Positions 1 to 8,661 of a stretch of 64,000 bases of DNA are shown here, one piece after another. The first letter of the stretch is position 1; each line of letters begins with the position of its first letter. The stretch is taken from positions 1,116,001 to 1,180,000 of the forward strand of contig NZ_LR134201.1 of NCBI RefSeq assembly GCF_900635955.1, read 5' to 3'. A program made the position numbers and the translations under genes. The notes beneath the pieces were generated by a model. The model worked only from the letters and a program-made list of their open reading frames with translations. It was not told the origin of the DNA and did not search any database. This DNA comes from Cedecea lapagei. GTDB taxonomy: Bacteria > Pseudomonadota > Gammaproteobacteria > Enterobacterales > Enterobacteriaceae.

Positions 1-1
1 G

Positions 2-175
2 TACATGCTCAAAAAAGGCTGGGGGGATTTGTTCGGCTTTGGTCGTGCATTCATCGCTAACCCTGATCTCCCGGCACGCCTTAAGGCAGGGTTACCACTG
101 AATTGCGTGGATCAATCCTCCCTGTATGGAGGTACCGGGAAAGGATATACTGATTATCCCAGTTATTCGTCCTGA
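2..175 (+). CDS. Old Yellow Enzyme family alkene reductase, C-terminal fragment
   Basis: Only the last 57 codons lie in the window; the 5' part is cut off by the window edge. The tail contains GRAFIANPDLPARL and ends YGG.GKGYTDYPSYSS, the pattern that closes NemA-type N-ethylmaleimide reductases and other FMN-dependent Old Yellow Enzymes (GRDFIANPDL..., YGG..EGYTDYP in E. coli NemA). Such enzymes reduce activated C=C bonds with NAD(P)H in the cytoplasm. An ArsR-type regulator gene follows 16 bp later in the same direction and may control it. Family is confident; the particular member is not determinable. Confidence 0.8.
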   Translation, partial: YMLKKGWGDLFGFGRAFIANPDLPARLKAGLPLNCVDQSSLYGGTGKGYTDYPSYSS

Positions 176-191
176 TTTTTTGTGAGGCTGC

Positions 192-506
192 ATGTCCCCA
201 GAGAATGCCATGAAACTCCTGTCCAATCCCACCCGGATTGCAGTACTGAGATGGCTAAAAAATCCCGAAGAAGCGTTCGCTGGTTATACCCAGCTGTTTG
301 CCTTCGACCAATATGGTGTCTGCGCAAGCCTCATTCAGGCCAAGGCGGGCTTATCCCAGCCCGCCACCTCACTGTGTCTTAAAGCTCTTCATGATGCGGG
401 GCTGTTAGAAGCCAGCAAAGTGGGTAAGTGGACCTATTACCGCCGCTGCGAACAACGCATGTTTGAGATGTCTGAAATTATCAGACGCTCGCTTGAGGAA
501 CTGTAA
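192..506 (+). CDS. ArsR-family winged-helix transcriptional regulator
   Basis: The 104-residue protein is a compact winged helix. Residues 5-25 (AMKLLSNPTRIAVLRWL) match the first helix of ArsR/SmtB repressors, and residues 55-80 (LSQPATSLCLKALHDAGLLE) form the recognition helix, followed by a wing with GKWTYYRR. The CxC metal motif of arsenic or cadmium sensors is not seen. The ATG at 192 is chosen because a GAGG lies about 5 bases upstream and the family homology starts there. It directly follows the reductase fragment, so an operon in which it senses the reductase substrate is plausible. That role is inference. Confidence 0.8.
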   Translation: MSPENAMKLLSNPTRIAVLRWLKNPEEAFAGYTQLFAFDQYGVCASLIQAKAGLSQPATSLCLKALHDAGLLEASKVGKWTYYRRCEQRMFEMSEIIRRSLEEL

Positions 507-936
507 TTCGTGTAATGGACGTCAGGGGACGTATAATTCGTAAAGGTGTGGAAGTCCTGACCGAAGTCCCCTTCAACTCCACTTAATAATAAACATGCAA
601 TCTTTGTCTGGAGCGACTAAGGCCGCTCGTACATTACTCGAAGGAAATATCTGAGGATGCACTGTTATCAACTGCCGCTGAATCATCGACACGCAAATAT
701 TTAAAACGTCAGAGGAAACTGGTTTCCAGACGTTCAGTCAGCAGACCCAAAGACATCCTTATTATAAACACTTTATATGGGGCGTCCCTCCGGAATTATA
801 ATTGTCTCGAGTTTTCTCAATGATCGACAATTTCAGTCGTTATTTTGCCTCAGGACATTTTTTCACAAAGGTAGTCGTCTGTATTTTTTAAATTTCAGAG
901 AAGTGTGGTTTTTACGCACCAAAAGTATCAGCACAT
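507..936. other. 430-bp stretch without a recognisable gene
   Basis: No convincing coding sequence is seen. There is a short hairpin around 709-734 (GGAAAC-TG-GTTTCC core). The second half (about 760-960) is visibly AT-rich compared with the flanks and leads straight into the truncated ybbO remnant. This looks like the scar of a deletion or insertion between the ArsR gene and ybbA. Confidence 0.5.
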
Positions 937-1176
937 TTAAAGGTTTTGATATAAATATTTTATAACCTTTGTGCGAGAAGTATGAATGTCGGTCATTCTA
1001 CGATTTACCGCTGTGTCAGCTCTCTTCGTCAGAAATGAAAAATAGTCTGTGCTGGTGTTGGCGTAATCCTGTTTACGGCAGGCGGTGAGAATTTTGTAGC
1101 TAAGCTTCTGTAGCACCTGCGCGCTGGCCAGGCCAATACCGCTGGAGCAGTCTGTAATTAAAGCGGATTTTTGCAT
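937..1176 (-). pseudogene. ybbO: ybbO remnant (short-chain dehydrogenase, 5' end only)
   Basis: The first about 35 codons (MQKSALITDCSSGIGLASAQ..., then LTACRKQD) match the start of E. coli YbbO, an NAD(P)-binding short-chain dehydrogenase with a TGxxxGIG Rossmann motif. Here the motif reads TDCSSGIG, so the first motif glycine is replaced by Asp. After about residue 40 the frame runs into unrelated AT-rich sequence and stops at residue 79, against roughly 250 residues in the intact protein. No catalytic YxxxK remains. It lies downstream of the tesA remnant, in the same order as intact tesA-ybbO in E. coli. Confidence 0.75.
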
Positions 1177-1319
1177 AACTTTACCCGAGGGGCGCTCCGA
1201 TTATTTGTCAGTCGTGTTTTACTAACGGAGCCAGTCGCCGCCGCGGCGGCGCGGAAGGTCATCAAAGCCAGAAACAGGAAGGGCAAATGCCAGCGGAAAA
1301 CATTGTTGAAGTTCATCAT
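1158..1319 (-). pseudogene. tesA: tesA remnant (thioesterase I signal peptide only)
   Basis: The ATG at 1319 on the minus strand begins MMNFNNVFRWHLPFLFL and continues through ...TFRAAAA, which is essentially the E. coli TesA signal peptide (periplasmic thioesterase I/protease I/lysophospholipase L1). Immediately after the signal peptide the sequence leaves the family: the GDS(L) block with the nucleophile Ser and the rest of the about 208-residue protein are absent, and the frame ends inside the start of the ybbO remnant. As in E. coli, the tesA start overlaps the divergent ybbA start. The signal peptide has survived probably because it overlaps ybbA. Confidence 0.8.
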
Positions 1320-1973
1320 CTTAGTAAGTCCGTGGGTCAGGGAGAACACGAGCTTTCCATCCTTACCGGAGTTGAGCTGGTTGTCAAACCGGCGGAAACC
1401 ATCGCCCTGATTGGCGAGTCGGGTTCAGGCAAGTCCACGCTGCTGGCGATTCTTGCCGGGCTTGATGACGGCACGGATGGCGAAGTCCACCTTTGCGGAC
1501 AGCCGCTGCACAGCATGGATGAAGAGGCGAGGGCGGCGCTGCGGGCCAAAAACGTCGGCTTTGTTTTTCAGTCTTTTATGCTGGTGCCCACTCTTAATGC
1601 TCTCGAAAACGTCGAGCTTCCCTCGCTGCTGCGCGGAGAAAACAGCTCGGCCAGCCGCGCGCAGGCCAAAGCGCTGCTGGAGCAGCTGGGCTTAGGCAAG
1701 CGCCTGGATCACCTGCCTGCTCAACTGTCCGGCGGTGAGCAGCAGCGCGTGGCGCTGGCTCGCGCATTTAACGGCAAACCCGGAGTGCTGTTTGCCGATG
1801 AGCCCACCGGCAACCTCGACAGGCAAACGGGCGACCGGATCGCCGACCTGCTGTTTTCCCTCAACCGCGACTTCTCCACCACGCTGATCCTCGTCACCCA
1901 CGACGAACAGCTTGCGGCGCGCTGCGACCGCCGCCTGCGGCTGCGCGAAGGCAAACTGTGGGAGGAAGCATGA
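1287..1973 (+). CDS. ybbA: ABC transporter ATP-binding protein YbbA
   Basis: The 228-residue ATPase starts MPAENIVEVHHL as in E. coli YbbA. Walker A GESGSGKST is at residues 43-51, the signature LSGGEQ at 147-152 and Walker B VLFADEPT at 167-174. It belongs to the LolD/MacB-type family, which powers mechanotransmission or export rather than import. The stop overlaps the start of ybbP (ATGA), so the two are translationally coupled and form one inner-membrane complex. In E. coli it is divergent from tesA; here only a tesA stub remains, so the original divergent arrangement is broken on one side. The substrate is unknown. Confidence 0.95.
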   Translation: MPAENIVEVHHLSKSVGQGEHELSILTGVELVVKPAETIALIGESGSGKSTLLAILAGLDDGTDGEVHLCGQPLHSMDEEARAALRAKNVGFVFQSFMLVPTLNALENVELPSLLRGENSSASRAQAKALLEQLGLGKRLDHLPAQLSGGEQQRVALARAFNGKPGVLFADEPTGNLDRQTGDRIADLLFSLNRDFSTTLILVTHDEQLAARCDRRLRLREGKLWEEA

Positions 1974-4384
1974 TAGCCCGCTGGTTCTGGCGCGAGTGGC
2001 GCTCTCCCTCTCTGCTGATTGTCTGGCTGGCGCTTAGCCTGGCGGTGGCCTGCGTGCTGGCGCTCGGCAGCATCAGCGACAGAATGGAAAAAGGCCTCAG
2101 CCAGCAAAGCCGCGAATACATGGCGGGCGACCGGACGTTGCGCAGCGCCCGCGCGGTGCCGGATGAATGGCTGACTCAGGCGCAAAGCGATGGCTTAAAG
2201 GTCGGCAAACAGCTGAGCTTCGCCACCATGACCTTTGCCGGGGATACGCCGCAGCTGGCCGATGTGAAAGCGGTCGACGGCGTTTACCCTATGTACGGCG
2301 AGCTGGAGACTAACCCGCCGGGCCTGAAGCCTGAGCCGGGCACCGCGCTGCTTGCGCCGCGCCTGCTGGCTTTGCTCAACCTGAAAGTGGGCGACAACAT
2401 CGACGTGGGCGATGCCACGCTGCGCATCATCGGGCAGGTGATCCAGGAGCCGGACGCCGGGTTTAACCCGTTCCAGATTGCGCCCCGCCTGATGATGAAC
2501 CTGGCCGACGTCGAGAAAACCGGGGCGGTGCAGCCCGGCAGCCGCATTAGCTGGCGCTACAAGTTTGGCGGTAACGCGCAGCAGCTGCAGAGCTATGAGA
2601 ACTATCTGCTGCCGAAGCTGAAGCCGGAGCAGCGCTGGATCGGCATGGAGCAGGATGAAGGCGCGCTGGGCAAGTCCCTTGAGCGCTCTCAGCAGTTCCT
2701 GCTGCTCTCTGCCCTGCTGACGCTGCTGCTGGCCGTGGCCGCGATAGCCGTGGCGATGAGCCATTACTGCCGCAGCCGCTATGACCTGGTGGCTATCCTG
2801 AAAACGCTGGGGGCGGGCAGGGCGGCGCTGCGCAAGCTGATTATCGGCCAGTGGCTGATGGTGCTGTTGCTGTCGGCGATTACCGGAGGCGCCGTCGGGC
2901 TGCTGTTTGAGGCCGCGCTGATGCAGCTGCTCAAGCCGGTGCTGCCCGCTGCGCTGCCGCCTGCGAGCCTGTGGCCGTGGGTATGGGCCATCGGGGCGAT
3001 GGTGACGATCTCCGCGCTGGTGGGGCTGCGACCGTACCGGCTGCTGCTGGCTACTCAGCCGCTGCGCGTACTGCGTCGTGACGCCGTAGCCAACGTCTGG
3101 CCGCTGAAAATCTATCTGCCGGTGATTAGCGTCGTTGTTGTTGTGCTGCTGGCGTTGCTGATGGGCGGAAGTCCGCTGCTGTGGGCTGTTCTCGCGGGCA
3201 CGCTGGTGCTGGCGGCGCTGTGCGGCCTTGTCGGCTGGGGCGTCCTGAAGCTGCTGAAAAAGCTGACGCTGAAAAATCTGGCCCTGCGCCTGGCGGTTAA
3301 CCGTCTGCTGCGCCAGCCGTGGGCGACGCTCAGCCAGCTGGCGGCGTTCTCGCTGTCCTTTATGCTGCTGGCGCTGCTGTTAGTGCTGCGGGGCGATTTG
3401 CTGGACAGATGGCAGCAGCAGCTGCCGCCGGAAAGCCCGAACTACTTCCTGGTGAACATTGCGCCGGAGCAGGTTCAGCCGGTGAAAACCTTCCTCGCCG
3501 ACCATCAGGTGATCCCGGATTCGTTCTACCCCATCGTGCGGGCGCGCATGACGGCGATTAACGGCCAGTCTACCGAGGGTAACCCGGATGAGGCGCTGAA
3601 CCGCGAGCTTAATCTTACCTGGCAGAGCCAGAGGCCGGATCATAACCCGATCCTCGCGGGAAGCTGGCCGCCGAAGGCCGGGGAAGTGTCGATGGACGAC
3701 GGCGTGGCGAAACGGCTGAATATCAGGCTCGGCGACAGCGTGACTTTTATGGGGGATACCCAGGACTTCACCGCGAAGGTGACCAGCCTGCGCAAAGTGG
3801 ACTGGGAAAGCCTGCGGCCAAACTTCTACTTTATCTTCCCGCCGGGCGCGCTGGACGGCCAGCCGCAGAGCTGGCTCACCAGCTTCCGCTGGGAGGGAAA
3901 TAACGGCCTGCTGACCCAGCTTAACCGTGAATTCCCGACCGTCAGCCTGCTGGATATCGGGGCGATCCTTAAACAAATCGGCCAGGTGCTGGAGCAGGTC
4001 AGCCGGGCGCTTGAGGTGATGGTGGTGCTGGTGACCGCCTGCGGTCTGCTGCTGTTGCTGGCGCAGGTCCAGGTTGGCATGCGTCAGCGGCATCAGGAAC
4101 TGGTGGTTTACCGCACGCTGGGCGCAGGTAAAAAGCTGCTCAGAACCACCTTATGGTGCGAGTTCGCCGTGCTGGGGCTGGTGTCCGGCCTGGTGGCGGC
4201 CATCGGCGCCGAAACGGCGCTTGGCGTGCTGCAAACCAAGGTTTTCGACTTCCCGTGGGAGCCCGATCTGCGCCTGTGGATCGTGCTGCCGGTCACCGGG
4301 GCGGTTTTGCTGTCGCTTTGCGGCGGCTGGCTGGGCGTTCGCCTGCTGAGAGGCAAGGCGCTTTTCCGCCAGTTTGTCGTCTGA
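1970..4384 (+). CDS. ybbP: FtsX-type ABC transporter permease YbbP
   Basis: The product has 804 residues from the ATG at 1970, which follows GGAGGA at 1961-1966 and matches the E. coli start MIARWFWREWRSPSLL. An upstream in-frame GTG at 1958 is less likely. There is an N-terminal membrane segment, a large periplasmic region, clusters of hydrophobic helices around residues 240-440 and 460-480, a second periplasmic domain, and a C-terminal FtsX-like helix bundle (residues 670-800) with the conserved YRTLGAGKKLLR loop. This is the MacB/FtsX-like permease layout. It works with YbbA; the substrate is not established. Confidence 0.95.
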   Translation: MIARWFWREWRSPSLLIVWLALSLAVACVLALGSISDRMEKGLSQQSREYMAGDRTLRSARAVPDEWLTQAQSDGLKVGKQLSFATMTFAGDTPQLADVKAVDGVYPMYGELETNPPGLKPEPGTALLAPRLLALLNLKVGDNIDVGDATLRIIGQVIQEPDAGFNPFQIAPRLMMNLADVEKTGAVQPGSRISWRYKFGGNAQQLQSYENYLLPKLKPEQRWIGMEQDEGALGKSLERSQQFLLLSALLTLLLAVAAIAVAMSHYCRSRYDLVAILKTLGAGRAALRKLIIGQWLMVLLLSAITGGAVGLLFEAALMQLLKPVLPAALPPASLWPWVWAIGAMVTISALVGLRPYRLLLATQPLRVLRRDAVANVWPLKIYLPVISVVVVVLLALLMGGSPLLWAVLAGTLVLAALCGLVGWGVLKLLKKLTLKNLALRLAVNRLLRQPWATLSQLAAFSLSFMLLALLLVLRGDLLDRWQQQLPPESPNYFLVNIAPEQVQPVKTFLADHQVIPDSFYPIVRARMTAINGQSTEGNPDEALNRELNLTWQSQRPDHNPILAGSWPPKAGEVSMDDGVAKRLNIRLGDSVTFMGDTQDFTAKVTSLRKVDWESLRPNFYFIFPPGALDGQPQSWLTSFRWEGNNGLLTQLNREFPTVSLLDIGAILKQIGQVLEQVSRALEVMVVLVTACGLLLLLAQVQVGMRQRHQELVVYRTLGAGKKLLRTTLWCEFAVLGLVSGLVAAIGAETALGVLQTKVFDFPWEPDLRLWIVLPVTGAVLLSLCGGWLGVRLLRGKALFRQFVV

Positions 4385-4388
4385 TCGC

Positions 4389-4408
4389 GCCGGGCAGGGA
4401 TGCCCGGC
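4389..4408 (+). terminator. Hairpin after ybbP
   Basis: A perfect 8-bp stem, GCCGGGCA-GGGA-TGCCCGGC, starts 5 bases after the ybbP stop. The following sequence is AT-rich but has no strong T-run, so termination may be weak. Confidence 0.6.
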
Positions 4409-4605
4409 AATCGCTATAAATTTAGTTATATTTCGCAGTTCATTGTCTCAGCACATATTTTCCGCGGCTTTTGATGTTTTTTTAATATTTATTAAGAAAA
4501 AAGCGCGGGGAAATAGCACGATTTAATAAAAATCCTTCAGAAATTGTATTGAATAAGCGTTAATATGCCCGAGCTTATAATAAATATGGTTACTAAGGAT
4601 TACAC

Positions 4606-5757
4606 ATGAAAGCAAATTTGCGCGCTTTACCACTGCTGATTGGGGCCGGCCTGCTTACGGGTATGGCGTCATTCGCTGCTAACGCAGAAATCACCGTTCT
4701 GAAGCAAGATCCGCAGGCCGGTGACCCGCTTAGCCGCCTCAACTTCACCGTGGGCGGCAGTATTCGTCCACAGTTCAACATGATGTCCGGCGACGGAGAC
4801 AAAGGCTCCTACAAGCGTAACGGCTTTGACGGCGGCACGCGTTTCCGCTTTGCAGCCGATTACTACCTGTTCGATGATATTAGCTGGATCAGCTTCTACG
4901 AGCTGGGCGTGAATATTCCTGCGGTATTTGAGTGGGATAACCACTATGCAGACGGCGCGAACAATACCACTCGCCGTATGCTCTACACCGGCCTGAAAAG
5001 CAAAACCTGGGGTCAGCTGACCTACGGCCAGCAAAACAGCATCTACTATGATGTGGTTGGCGCGAAAACCGATATCTGGGACTACGACATGATCGGCCAG
5101 GCTCCGGGTAACGGCATCAACGGCGACTACGACGGCTCTTACCGTTCCCGTAACATGCTGAAGTACAAAAACACCTTCGGCGATGCGGACGTTTACGCTT
5201 CTTACCTGTTTGAAGATCACGACATCCGCGCGACTAACGGCCAGCGCTACAAGCGTAAAGGCGGCGGCTCTCTGGGCGTGGATTACCACATCACCAAAGA
5301 CCTGACCTGGGGTACTGCATGGAACTACACCCGTGCCGATGTGCGTAACCCGAACGACGGCGATACCAAGTCTTACAACCAGAACATCTACGGTACAGCG
5401 CTGAGCTGGAAACCGGACAACTGGACGTTCAGCTTCGGCGGCGGCTGGTACCAGAACTTCCTGACCACCAAGCTGAAAGATGTAAATAACTACTTCTCCG
5501 GCGACGCGTGGGGCATCGAGTACTTTGCGGGTTACACCATCCCGGTTGGCCAGTACGCAGTTAAATCCGTACAGCCATACTTCATGGGCGACCGTCTGCA
5601 GTACGTCACCGGCCGCAACTACCAGCGCATCGACAACGGTGTGGGCGTGAGCTTCAAGCTGGATTACGGCTTCCAGGTGGACTACGAGCACGTCTTCACC
5701 TCCAGCACCGACAACCTGGGCGACATGAACCTGGTTCGTCTGCGCTACGATTTCTAA
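4606..5757 (+). CDS. General outer-membrane porin (Gram-negative porin family)
   Basis: The 383-residue protein has a signal peptide (residues 1-27, cleavage after ANA), alternating beta-strand sequence throughout, a loop with YGQQNSIYYDVVGAKTDIWDYD typical of the constriction-loop region, and a C-terminal RLRYDF ending in the terminal Phe needed for outer-membrane assembly. It is a stand-alone gene behind a 220-bp AT-rich leader holding a TATAAT at 4576-4581 and AAGGA before the ATG. It lacks an obvious one-to-one match with OmpC/OmpF/PhoE, so I give no symbol. It probably forms a trimeric diffusion channel; specificity is unknown. Confidence 0.85.
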   Translation: MKANLRALPLLIGAGLLTGMASFAANAEITVLKQDPQAGDPLSRLNFTVGGSIRPQFNMMSGDGDKGSYKRNGFDGGTRFRFAADYYLFDDISWISFYELGVNIPAVFEWDNHYADGANNTTRRMLYTGLKSKTWGQLTYGQQNSIYYDVVGAKTDIWDYDMIGQAPGNGINGDYDGSYRSRNMLKYKNTFGDADVYASYLFEDHDIRATNGQRYKRKGGGSLGVDYHITKDLTWGTAWNYTRADVRNPNDGDTKSYNQNIYGTALSWKPDNWTFSFGGGWYQNFLTTKLKDVNNYFSGDAWGIEYFAGYTIPVGQYAVKSVQPYFMGDRLQYVTGRNYQRIDNGVGVSFKLDYGFQVDYEHVFTSSTDNLGDMNLVRLRYDF

Positions 5758-5767
5758 TCGTGCCTCT

Positions 5768-5793
5768 GGCGGGTGGCAGCGCTGCTGCCCGCC
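5768..5793. terminator. Hairpin between the porin and the convergent regulator gene
   Basis: A GGCGGG...CCCGCC stem with an inner GCAGC/GCTGC continuation lies between two convergent genes. It can serve both strands; no long T-run is seen on the plus strand. Confidence 0.55.
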
Positions 5794-5822
5794 TGATTTA
5801 GCGTTTCCTGCCTTATTTTTAC

Positions 5823-6836
5823 CTATTCAGAAACAGGTATGCATGTTCGGGCCTTGAAGGCCTTGCGCCACTGCGTGGGCGTGGTTTTAAACCGCAGCCG
5901 GAAGTGATGCCGGAGCGTTTCCGCTGAGCCGAACCCAGACTGCTCTGCCACCTGATCGATGCTAATTTTCTCGCTTTCCAGTAGCGCACAAGCCTTTTCC
6001 AGACGAAGGCCGAGCATCCACTCGCCCGGCGTGGTGCCGGTAGCATCTTTGAACCTGCGGATAAAGGTCCGGCGGCTCATGCCTGCCTGGCTGGCTAGCT
6101 GCTCGATCGCCATGGGCGCATTGAGATGATGACGCAGATCGTCCAGCAAGGGCGCCAGGCTTTTGGTGCGGCGTTTAGGGACGGGCTGCTGGACCCATTG
6201 CGCCTGGCTGCCTTCCCGTAGCGGGGGCGTAATCATGCGGCGTGCCGTCCGGTTGGCGATTTCAATCCCGTAATCACGACGAATAAGATGCAGGCACAGA
6301 TCGACCCCGGCGGCGCCGCCCGCGGAGGTGATCAGGCTGCCCTCATCGACATAGATCATACTGTGTTCCACCTGCACCGCAGGAAATCTGCTCGCTAGGA
6401 TCTCGGTGCTGTTCCAGTGGGCGGTGGCTCGCTTGCCGTTCAGTAAGCCTGTTTCGCAGAGAATAAAACTGCCGGCGCAAATCGACACTATCCGGGACCC
6501 GTTCTGGTGGGCGCTTTGTAGGGCGGCAATCAGCGGCTCCGGGGCCGGTTCAAAAACATTTCGCCAGCCGGGGATGACAATCGTCCCGGCATCAGCCAGC
6601 AGCTCCAGCCCTCCATCCACCACCAAACGCACGCCGCCCTGAGCGTCAAAAACCCCCTTTTCTAACGACGCGACGCGCAAATCATAGAGAGGCTGGCCGA
6701 TCACTTCATCCACGCGGCCAAAAGCTTCGACGGCAATCCCGAACTCAAAAGTGCAGAGACACTGATAGGCCAGCACAACCAGCCGTCGATTTTTCGCTCT
6801 AAAAGCGCGGTCTTTATCTGGATAGATGACTGGCAT
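5823..6836 (-). CDS. GlxA/FtrA-type AraC-family transcriptional regulator
   Basis: The 337-residue protein has an N-terminal DJ-1/PfpI-like (class I glutamine amidotransferase-like) domain at about residues 18-195, containing the nucleophile-elbow sequence SICAGSFIL. This is followed by an AraC-type double helix-turn-helix at about 225-325 (MSRRTFIRRFKDATGTTPGEWML and IDQVAEQSGFGSAETLRHHF). This is the GlxA/FtrA architecture. The start follows AGGA six bases upstream. The gene is divergent from a DHA2 exporter gene 117 bp away, which makes that exporter its likely target; this is inferred from context. Confidence 0.85.
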   Translation of the reverse strand: MPVIYPDKDRAFRAKNRRLVVLAYQCLCTFEFGIAVEAFGRVDEVIGQPLYDLRVASLEKGVFDAQGGVRLVVDGGLELLADAGTIVIPGWRNVFEPAPEPLIAALQSAHQNGSRIVSICAGSFILCETGLLNGKRATAHWNSTEILASRFPAVQVEHSMIYVDEGSLITSAGGAAGVDLCLHLIRRDYGIEIANRTARRMITPPLREGSQAQWVQQPVPKRRTKSLAPLLDDLRHHLNAPMAIEQLASQAGMSRRTFIRRFKDATGTTPGEWMLGLRLEKACALLESEKISIDQVAEQSGFGSAETLRHHFRLRFKTTPTQWRKAFKARTCIPVSE

Positions 6837-6953
6837 GGTCGTCCTGTCGCTGAAAATGGCACGATCTTGACGATAACTGACCTGGGCGTCGATTTCTACT
6901 CCACCCCGAATCTTTCATGCTGGCATCTTCTTAACGTTTTGCAGGAAATCAGT

Positions 6954-8432
6954 ATGAAAAATAGTTTAGCGCTGATGGCAGTCTGTCTGGCCGCGTTGAT
7001 GTCGGGCCTGGAGATATCGAGCGTCCCGGTTATTTTGCCGGTGCTGGAAAAGCAGATGCAGGCCAATTTTCGCGAACTGCAGTGGATAATGAACGCTTAT
7101 ACCCTGTCCTGTACGGCGGTATTAATGGCCACGGGAACACTGGCGGATAAATATGGCCGCAAGCGTATTTTTATTATCAGCATTATTGGCTTTGGCCTGA
7201 CGTCGATCCTCTGTGGCCTGGCCCGAACGCCGGAATGGCTTATTGTCGGGCGTTTTTTACAGGGACTGAGCGGCGGGGCGATGTTAACCAGCCTGATTGC
7301 CATCCTGTCGGTTCAGTTCCCGGCGGGCAAAGCGCGCAGCCGGGCGTTTTCCGCCTGGGGGATCACATTTGGCTTTGGGCTGGGCTTTGGCCCCGTCATC
7401 GGCGGCCTGCTGGAGGCGTGGTTTAGCTGGCAATGGGTATTTCTGATCCACGGCGTTATTGCGCTGCTCACCCTGGCGCTGACGCTGAAAAATGTTATCG
7501 AGTCGCGGGAAAACACCACGAAACCGCTGGATGTTGCTGGCCTGATGACGTTGAGCCTGGGAGTGGTGGGGGCGACCTGGCTCATCACCCAGGGCGGGAA
7601 CATCGGGTGGAGCAGTCGTGAAGCCCTGTTAATCTTGCTGGGCACTTTTATCAGCCTGGGGCTGTTCGTCATCATTGAGCTACGCCACCCGCATCCGATG
7701 TTTGATTTCTCCGTCTTTCGGAACAGACCTTTCTCCGGTGCGCTGATGGGGTCCGTGGGGATGAATTTCAGCTTCTGGCCGCTGATGATTTATCTGCCGG
7801 TTTATTACCAGATAGGGAAGGGCTACAGCATTATGGAGACCGGTATGGCGCTGCTGGCCTACACCTTGCCCACGTTATTAATGCCGCCCGTCGGTGAGCG
7901 GCTGGTGCTGCGCTTTGGGGCCGCGCGCCTCATCCCGCTGGGGCTGCTGACTATCGGCCTGGGATTTGTCCTGATGAGGCTGGCCGTCATCTATCAGGTC
8001 AGTTTGCTACCCGGCGCAATACTTTCGGGCATGGCGCTGGGGCTAATCAATACCCCGGTCACCAACACCACCACGGGCTCCGTGGCCGCTAACCGCGTGG
8101 GCATGGCTTCCGGGATTGATATCAGTTCGCGCTTGATTACCCTCGCCATCAATATTGCGCTAATGGGGAGTCTGCTGGTGGCGGGGATAGCCGAAAGTTT
8201 GCAGAGCCAGATCGACAGCGTCAGCGAAAGGTACGCCCTGGCAGAGCAAATAGCCGGCGGCACCAGAGGCACGCTCAACAGCGAGCTCATTATTCAGGCG
8301 CTGAATGACGGTTTTTCTGGCGTGCTGGCCTACGGCGCTGCGGGCGTGGGCTGTTTGTCTCTGGCGAGTTATTTGCTGTTCAACTACAAAACAAACGTTA
8401 AGCGCAAACGGTCGGCATCATGCCCTGATTAA
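6954..8432 (+). CDS. MFS transporter, DHA2 (14-TMS) drug:H+ antiporter family
   Basis: From the ATG at 6954 (CAGGAA seven bases upstream) the product has 492 residues. A longer frame from 6867 would add 29 polar residues unlike the family. The hydrophobic profile fits 14 transmembrane helices. Motif A is seen as GTLADKYGRKRIF after the second helix, and an antiporter motif C region is rich in Gly/Pro (FGFGLGFGPVIGG). It resembles EmrB/QacA-type proton-driven exporters in the inner membrane. It is divergent from the FtrA-like regulator and followed by a strong terminator. The substrate is unknown. Confidence 0.85.
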   Translation: MKNSLALMAVCLAALMSGLEISSVPVILPVLEKQMQANFRELQWIMNAYTLSCTAVLMATGTLADKYGRKRIFIISIIGFGLTSILCGLARTPEWLIVGRFLQGLSGGAMLTSLIAILSVQFPAGKARSRAFSAWGITFGFGLGFGPVIGGLLEAWFSWQWVFLIHGVIALLTLALTLKNVIESRENTTKPLDVAGLMTLSLGVVGATWLITQGGNIGWSSREALLILLGTFISLGLFVIIELRHPHPMFDFSVFRNRPFSGALMGSVGMNFSFWPLMIYLPVYYQIGKGYSIMETGMALLAYTLPTLLMPPVGERLVLRFGAARLIPLGLLTIGLGFVLMRLAVIYQVSLLPGAILSGMALGLINTPVTNTTTGSVAANRVGMASGIDISSRLITLAINIALMGSLLVAGIAESLQSQIDSVSERYALAEQIAGGTRGTLNSELIIQALNDGFSGVLAYGAAGVGCLSLASYLLFNYKTNVKRKRSASCPD

Positions 8433-8444
8433 GCCCATCCCTGA

Positions 8445-8473
8445 GCAAAGCGAGTTTCCCGCTTTGCTTTTTT
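8445..8473 (+). terminator. Rho-independent terminator after the DHA2 exporter gene
   Basis: An 8-bp stem, GCAAAGCG-N7-CGCTTTGC, is followed by TTTTTT, 13 bases past the stop codon. Confidence 0.9.
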
Positions 8474-8661
8474 GTTATTCGCAAAAGCCCTGCCCATGCC
8501 CGCCGCGCCTTCTCCTGCGCGCAAGATGAAATATTTTCATTTACCCCTGTTAACGGAATGTGCCATCTTACTCTGTCCAGTTGGATCAACGACTTAGTAA
8601 GCGGCCCGTGAAAGAGGCTCGCCTAAGGACACCACACATCATTCTGTAAGGGAGAATACCG

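Noticed and set aside
777..965. 62-codon plus-strand frame before ybbO
   Set aside because: No ribosome site, no recognisable sequence, in an AT-rich scar.
4669..5691. 340-codon minus-strand open frame inside the porin gene
   Set aside because: Antisense shadow; the sense strand encodes a complete porin with signal peptide and C-terminal Phe.
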